The notes under the pieces were generated by a model. The model was not told the origin of the DNA. It searched no databases and saw nothing but the letters and a program-made list of their open reading frames with translations. From an uncultured Bacteroidota bacterium (lineage in GTDB: Bacteria > Bacteroidota > Bacteroidia > Flavobacteriales > Flavobacteriaceae): a DNA stretch of 39,121 nucleotides. Location: assembly GCA_903913315.1 (NCBI GenBank), contig CAIWKX010000109.1, positions 1-39,121 of the forward strand, read 5' to 3'. Shown in pieces: positions 35,158 through 39,121 of this stretch (the first letter of the stretch is position 1; each line of letters begins with the position of its first letter). The translations under genes were made by a program, and so were the position numbers.

Positions 35158-35580
35158 ATGATAAATTCAGAACAATTAAATTTAGAATATTCTAATTCGT
35201 ATGGATTAATTTTTGAAGATCGTTTTTACGTTCATAGAGAAAATGATTTGTCATGTATTAATCTAAATAAAGTAAAGAAAATCAAATTAGTCAAAGGGCG
35301 TACATTTAAAATTAATTTTATTACATTTTTCATGTCCTGTTTAATGATTTCCTTTTCGTTTTTATTAGGACATGATCAAATAATTTTTAAATATTTATTT
35401 TATTTAGCTTCTTTTGGATTCTTTGTGAGTTCATTCTTATTGAAAAAATACGATTACACTATTATTGTTGTAACTATAGATTATCAACCAATTAAGATTA
35501 GTGTGGATGTTGATTTTAAAAATGATGCCAAAGAAATTGTAGCCAAAGTCAATAAAAAACTCATGAAAACAGAAAAATAA
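35158..35580 (+). CDS. Small membrane protein of unknown function
   Basis: 140 residues. Two hydrophobic helices (about 54-73 and 78-97, FITFFMSCLMISFSFLLG and YLFYLASFGFFVSSFLL) sit in the middle, with polar ends of about 50 and 45 residues that are probably cytoplasmic. I recognise no family. It has its own well-placed promoter, and the ATG follows TGAGGCT. The gene at 35668 follows 87 bp later with a similar leader (AATAAATA...GCT before ATG), so the two may be related in regulation. Confidence 0.65.
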   Translation: MINSEQLNLEYSNSYGLIFEDRFYVHRENDLSCINLNKVKKIKLVKGRTFKINFITFFMSCLMISFSFLLGHDQIIFKYLFYLASFGFFVSSFLLKKYDYTIIVVTIDYQPIKISVDVDFKNDAKEIVAKVNKKLMKTEK

Positions 35581-35667
35581 TGAGGTAGAATTTATATCAA
35601 ATAGAACAGGGTTTTAAAAACAAAATTGTAAAGAAAATAAATTGTTCTAGAAATAAATAATAAAGCT

Positions 35668-36024
35668 ATGGATAAGAAAACATATATTTACGATACATCA
35701 AAAGGATTTTCGTCTTTTATAAAACATTATTATTCTGATAAGATGATGATAGATGTTTGCACTAATAAAAAGAATTTTAATTTTGAAGACATCAAAAATT
35801 ATGATACTTGTTTCTTCATAGTGAATGACATGGATGATTTTTTTAATCTTATGAAAATATATACTAAAATGAAACATTTTTTTATTGGTTCGCCTAATAA
35901 AATTATTGGCGAAAAAATTGAGAATTTGAATTATGAAGGCATTGTTTTTCTTAATTTTAATAACAACAAGTACGAACTATTAGAAACAATCAATTACAAT
36001 TTAATGCTAAAAGATGTAATATAG
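35668..36024 (+). CDS. Small protein of unknown function, possible receiver-like fold without the acceptor Asp
   Basis: 118 residues, no membrane segment or signal. Its alternating pattern of short hydrophobic strands (TYIYDT, CFFIVND, HFFIGSP, GIVFLNF) and helices resembles the five-strand receiver fold, but the acidic pocket, acceptor Asp and Lys are not convincingly present. This reading is inference from the pattern and its neighbourhood of receiver genes. It is followed by a possible small RNA and a terminator. Confidence 0.55.
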   Translation: MDKKTYIYDTSKGFSSFIKHYYSDKMMIDVCTNKKNFNFEDIKNYDTCFFIVNDMDDFFNLMKIYTKMKHFFIGSPNKIIGEKIENLNYEGIVFLNFNNNKYELLETINYNLMLKDVI

Positions 36025-36088
36025 TTTCAACTGTAATAGTTTTGAGGAATATAATCATAAAGCAATATTTTACAATGCATATTTAATT

Positions 36089-36172
36089 CTAACTGACAGC
36101 TTCACGGTAAGTGATATTTTGTTGTAGTGATTTGTAAGGGGATTTTCTACATTACTGTCAGTTAGTTTTTTT
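36089..36172 (+). ncRNA. Possible structured small RNA closed by a perfect 11-bp stem
   Basis: CTAACTGACAG (36089-36099) and CTGTCAGTTAG (36155-36165) pair perfectly and are followed by seven T, like an intrinsic terminator. The 55-nt interior can form two smaller hairpins, TTCAC-GGTAA-GTGA and TGTAG...CTACA, giving a three-way junction. It lies after the stop of the 35668 gene. It may be a small RNA or an unusually large 3' UTR terminator; no RNA family was recognised. Confidence 0.4.
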
Positions 36173-36217
36173 AGTTCTTACCAAATCTACCATAAGGATT
36201 AAAAGATGTAATGGTAT

Positions 36218-36248
36218 AAAAAAAGAGTCTATTTAAGACTCTTTTTTT
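36218..36248. terminator. Bidirectional intrinsic terminator
   Basis: AAAAAAAGAGTCT (36218-36230) and AGACTCTTTTTTT (36236-36248) form a 13-bp stem with a 5-nt loop. The A and T tracts allow use on both strands. It lies between the plus-strand small genes and the convergent DUF4407 gene. Confidence 0.88.
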
Positions 36249-36261
36249 ATTAAACATAACC

Positions 36262-37389
36262 CTAAACAGATTTTTTTTGCTTCTCAACAAAACCATCCGC
36301 TTGCAATTTCAATAACTCCATAGCCCCTTTCTTTTTATAATTGTACAATTCTTTATCGTTTTTGATATCGGCGTACACTTTATCATATATTTCAACATCC
36401 GTTTTCTTTTGCAAGTCACTTTGATAACGATTTTGAGCCATTACATTTTTGATGCCCATCTCTACATCTTCCTGTTTGAAATCAAATTCACCTCTAGGAG
36501 ATAATAATTTGGCTATAATAGGTGAGGTTTCAATTGCTAAAAATAACAACATGATAAAAAAAGAAGGCAACCAAGGTAATTTATCCAAAGCATTAATCCG
36601 CGCCATCAATCCATCAAATCCATCAATAATAGGTTGGGTTTCGGAGACTTTTTTATCCAAATCAGCTTGCAGTGTTTTGGCGGTCGCTTCTTTAGCAGCA
36701 ATGATTTTCGAATTATTTAATTGTATCGAATCCAGTTGTTTGGCAGCCAAATCATAAGCGGCTCTTTTTTCTTTATAAATTGGGCCTTTCCCCATTTTTT
36801 TGGTTCCAGCAGTTCCTTCGGCTTCTGTAATGTAGGATTGGTATAAAGAAGCCACTTCCTTTTCTTTTTTAGAAATAGCCGATTGTAAACTATCTGTTTC
36901 CTCTTTATTCTTATCGACATCACTCTTGAAATAATTGGTCACTTGCTTTTTATTAAGCATAGCCATTTCATTTTTCTCTTTCAATAAAACGGTATTAATT
37001 TCCTTTTGAAAGATTTTAATTTCCAATGGTTTTGAAATCACAATAGCAATAATAATCGCCAATACAATTCGAGGAGTTGCCTGAATAAATTCATCCAGAA
37101 AGTGATCTCTTTTTTTAATCGTAGAAACAATAAAACGGTCCAAGTTAAAGATGAGTAAGCCCCAAATTATTCCAAAGAACACTGCGATATAGACATTGTC
37201 GAAAACCGTAAAAAGAGCATAACTCCCTGCTATAAAAGCCATAACTGCCGTAAAGAACACTGTCGCTCCAATACCCGCATATTTGTTTTGTTCGCCATTG
37301 GAACAACTGTACACAATGTCGCTATCGACACCAGAACATAAGATAAAAAAACGTTTTAACATGATTGATTGATTTTGATTGATACTCAT
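36262..37389 (-). CDS. DUF4407 domain membrane protein
   Basis: 375 residues from the ATG at 37389; a second plausible start is the ATG at 37362 (MLKRFFILCSGVDSDIV), where family members usually begin. The longer frame to 37446 was not used. Three hydrophobic helices come early (GIGATVFFTAVMAFIAGSYA, then VYIAVFFGIIWGLLIF and IVLAIIIAIVISKP), then a long charged coiled coil (about 150-260), and a fourth helix (LPSFFIMLLFLAIETSPII). This is the DUF4407 layout. Function unknown. It lies downstream of the M20 dipeptidase gene but is separated from it by a terminator. Confidence 0.82.
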   Translation of the reverse strand: MSINQNQSIMLKRFFILCSGVDSDIVYSCSNGEQNKYAGIGATVFFTAVMAFIAGSYALFTVFDNVYIAVFFGIIWGLLIFNLDRFIVSTIKKRDHFLDEFIQATPRIVLAIIIAIVISKPLEIKIFQKEINTVLLKEKNEMAMLNKKQVTNYFKSDVDKNKEETDSLQSAISKKEKEVASLYQSYITEAEGTAGTKKMGKGPIYKEKRAAYDLAAKQLDSIQLNNSKIIAAKEATAKTLQADLDKKVSETQPIIDGFDGLMARINALDKLPWLPSFFIMLLFLAIETSPIIAKLLSPRGEFDFKQEDVEMGIKNVMAQNRYQSDLQKKTDVEIYDKVYADIKNDKELYNYKKKGAMELLKLQADGFVEKQKKSV

Positions 37390-37445
37390 TAGTACCAATT
37401 TGATGCCAAAAATTACAAATGGGAATAAAGAATTTATTTTTAACA

Positions 37446-37482
37446 TAAAAAAATCCGCTCACTCCCTAAAGAATGAACGGAT
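37446..37482 (-). terminator. Intrinsic terminator of the M20 dipeptidase gene
   Basis: On the minus strand ATCCGTTCATTC and GAGTGAGCGGAT form a 12-bp stem with two G-U pairs and a 6-nt loop, followed by seven T. The G-U pairs only form on the minus-strand transcript, which fixes the direction. Confidence 0.82.
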
Positions 37483-37489
37483 AATATGT

Positions 37490-37533
37490 TTTTGTGAGCT
37501 TAGTGCTTCCTTTGTGTCTTCGTGGTTAAACCT
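37490..37533. repeat. Dispersed-type intergenic element
   Basis: The wording GCTTCCTTTGTGTCTTCG followed by TGGTTAA lies between the terminator and the dipeptidase stop codon. A related copy on the other strand is at 6250-6330. From memory, such TTTGTGTCTTxGTGG elements are common in Flavobacterium intergenic DNA. Confidence 0.5.
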
Positions 37534-38920
37534 ATTTACTCAACTCCACAAAATACTTATAAAACAACGGAATAGTTTCAATCCCCTTCAAGTAATTAAA
37601 AATCCCAAAATGCTCGTTTGGCGAATGAATAGCATCACTATCCAACCCAAATCCCATTAATATCGTTTTTGATTTTAATTCTTTTTCAAACAATGCTACA
37701 ATCGGAATACTACCTCCCGAGCGTACCGGAATAGCAGGAACCCCAAACGTTTCGGTATAGGCTTTATTTGCTGCTTGATACCCAATACTATCAATTGGCG
37801 TAACATATCCCTGACCACCATGATGCGGAGTCACTTTTACCTTCACTGATTTGGGTGCAATACTCACAAAATGTTTCGAAAACATTTCCGTTACTTCCTC
37901 CCAATCTTGATGAGGTACCAATCGCATTGATATTTTGGCATAAGCCTTACTAGCAATAACAGTCTTCGCACCTTCACCAGTATAACCGCCCCATATACCA
38001 TTCACATCCAATGTAGGACGAATAGAGTTACGCTCATTAGTGACATAAACACTTTCTCCATACACATCCTCAATATCCAATGCTTTTTTATAATTGTCCA
38101 AACTAAAAGGGGCCTTAGCCATCTCAGCTCGTTCTGCCGAGGTCAATTCCTCCACTTTATCATAAAACCCCGGAATTGTAATATGATTGTTTTCATCATG
38201 AAGCGACGCAATCATTTTAGTTAACACATTAATTGGATTCGCAACAGCACCACCATACAGTCCTGAGTGTAAATCTCTATTCGGACCCGTAACCTCTACT
38301 TCAACATAACTCAAACCACGCAATCCAGTTGTGATAGAAGGTTGTTGATTAGAAATCATCCCCGTATCAGAAATCAAGATAACGTCGTTAGCCAATTTCT
38401 TTTGATTGCGCTCTACAAACCAACTCAAACTTTTAGAACCCACTTCTTCTTCGCCTTCAATCATGAATTTCACATTGCAAGGAAGATTGTTATTCTTGAT
38501 CATATATTCAAATGCCTTAACATGCATATACATTTGCCCTTTATCATCACAAGCCCCACGAGCAAATATAGCCCCTTCCGGATGAATTTCAGTAGTTTTT
38601 ATTACTGGTTCAAATGGGGGTGAAGTCCACAGCTCCATTGGGTCTGCGGGTTGAACATCATAATGACCATACACTAGAATTGTGGGAAGCGAATGGTCAA
38701 TGATATGTTCTCCATAAACAATCGGATACCCTGGTGTTTCACAGATTTCTACCAATTGACATGCTGCTTTTTCCAAACTAACTTTTACAGCTTTCGCAGT
38801 GTCCAGCACATCTTGAGAATACGCTGTATCAGCACTTACAGAAGGTATTTTTAATAATTCGATTAATTCATTTATGAAACGTTCCTTGTTCTGTTGAACG
38901 TATTGTTTTATGTTGTCCAT
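37532..38920 (-). CDS. M20 family dipeptidase
   Basis: 462 residues, cytoplasmic (no signal peptide). Metal and catalytic residues of the M20 family are visible: H86 and D88 in GHYDVQPAD, the bridging Asp in RGACDDKGQ (125-126), the catalytic Glu pair in EGEEEVGS (156-163), an Asp in ISDTGM near 193 and a His in the C-terminal segment DAIHSPNEH. The dimerisation domain lies between about 200 and 375. It resembles carnosinase/CNDP-like dipeptidases, but the substrate is not certain. The gene has its own -7 box and terminator. Confidence 0.92.
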   Translation of the reverse strand: MDNIKQYVQQNKERFINELIELLKIPSVSADTAYSQDVLDTAKAVKVSLEKAACQLVEICETPGYPIVYGEHIIDHSLPTILVYGHYDVQPADPMELWTSPPFEPVIKTTEIHPEGAIFARGACDDKGQMYMHVKAFEYMIKNNNLPCNVKFMIEGEEEVGSKSLSWFVERNQKKLANDVILISDTGMISNQQPSITTGLRGLSYVEVEVTGPNRDLHSGLYGGAVANPINVLTKMIASLHDENNHITIPGFYDKVEELTSAERAEMAKAPFSLDNYKKALDIEDVYGESVYVTNERNSIRPTLDVNGIWGGYTGEGAKTVIASKAYAKISMRLVPHQDWEEVTEMFSKHFVSIAPKSVKVKVTPHHGGQGYVTPIDSIGYQAANKAYTETFGVPAIPVRSGGSIPIVALFEKELKSKTILMGFGLDSDAIHSPNEHFGIFNYLKGIETIPLFYKYFVELSK

Positions 38921-38942
38921 TGTTGTTTGATAAAATATATTT

Positions 38943-38950
38943 CAAAAATA
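38943..38950 (-). promoter_or_regulatory. Bacteroidetes -7 box for the M20 dipeptidase gene
   Basis: Reads TATTTTTG on the minus strand, matching TAnnTTTG, 23-30 bp before the ATG at 38920. The nearest TTG (38978-38976) is 25 bp away, slightly too far for a standard -33 box. Confidence 0.5.
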
Positions 38951-39007
38951 CTAAAATATATTTTTAAAAAAATTCCAATTTCATAATTTATAATTAATAA
39001 TTATATT

Positions 39008-39015
39008 TATATTTG
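39008..39015 (+). promoter_or_regulatory. Bacteroidetes -7 box for tRNA-Leu
   Basis: TATATTTG matches TAnnTTTG and ends 15 bp before the tRNA. No clear -33 TTG. Confidence 0.55.
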
Positions 39016-39029
39016 CACTCACAATTTTT

Positions 39030-39111
39030 GCGGGTATGGCGAAATTGGTAGACGTGCCAGACTTAGGATCTGGTGCCGCGAGGCGTGTAGGTTCGAGTCC
39101 TATTACCCGCA
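39030..39111 (+). tRNA. tRNA-Leu (anticodon UAG)
   Basis: 82 nt. The acceptor arms GCGGGTA and TACCCGC pair fully; the anticodon arm CCAGA-CTTAGGA-TCTGG gives anticodon TAG; a long class II variable arm (GTGCCGCGAGGCGTG region) and T arm TAGG-TTCGAGT-CCTA follow. The discriminator base is A, and CCA is not encoded. All of this fits tRNA-Leu reading CUA-type codons. Confidence 0.96.
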
Positions 39112-39121
39112 CTTTTAAAAA

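Noticed and set aside
39030..39121. tRNA-Leu as an integration site for a mobile island
   Set aside because: No integrase and no copy of the tRNA 3' end was seen elsewhere in the window; sequence beyond the tRNA is not available.

Overview
The window looks like chromosomal DNA of a Flavobacterium-like member of the Bacteroidetes. The DNA is AT-rich. Several genes are preceded by the Bacteroidetes -7 box TAnnTTTG, and the protein families (choice-of-anchor L surface protein, double-Nfu_N NifU protein, DUF4407, H-NOX with HNOBA kinase, LytTR regulator) fit that group. No transposase, integrase, phage gene or CRISPR array was seen.

Layout. 1-2422: start of a large secreted surface protein (minus strand, runs off the left edge). 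2556-6104: NifU-type Fe-S scaffold, DUF885 lipoprotein and an anchored protein of unknown function. 6105-7199: gene-poor spacer with two probable dispersed repeats and a 21-bp minisatellite. 7200-7565: MmcQ/YjbR-like protein. 7568-22016 (minus): an exopolysaccharide (EPS) cluster of Wzx/Wzy type, in transcription order: Wza-like export lipoprotein, Wzc-like co-polymerase with a degenerate kinase domain, flippase, glycosyltransferase, polymerase/ligase, a three-domain phosphotransferase-nucleotidyltransferase-kinase fusion, hexapeptide acetyltransferase, three glycosyltransferases and a WecA-like initiating transferase. 22065-28085 (minus): a signalling block of an NtrC-like regulator without its DNA-binding domain, a FIST sensor, a hybrid kinase with receiver and HPt, and a lone receiver directly before the export gene. 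28244-34856 (plus, divergent): a PH/SHOCT protein, then a tightly packed phosphorelay of receiver, H-NOX haem NO sensor, HNOBA-PAS kinase, second kinase, HPt protein and LytTR regulator. 35158-36024: two small unknown proteins, followed by a hairpin that may be a small RNA. 36262-38920 (minus): DUF4407 membrane protein and M20 dipeptidase. 39030-39111: tRNA-Leu(UAG).

How it may work together (inference). Two phosphorelays, one probably sensing nitric oxide through H-NOX and one sensing an unknown ligand through FIST, flank the start of the EPS cluster. Their kinases share related PAS and N-terminal modules, which suggests a common origin and possible cross-talk. The three intergenic gaps before EPS-cluster transcription blocks each hold the same regulatory layout: a TTCCAA-N3-TTGGAA palindrome centred 70.5-71.5 bp upstream of a degenerate -7 box, which lies 28-31 bp before the start codon. 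A looser fourth copy lies between the two signalling operons. This looks like a small regulon under one unidentified DNA-binding protein, and it is the most promising undescribed item in the window.
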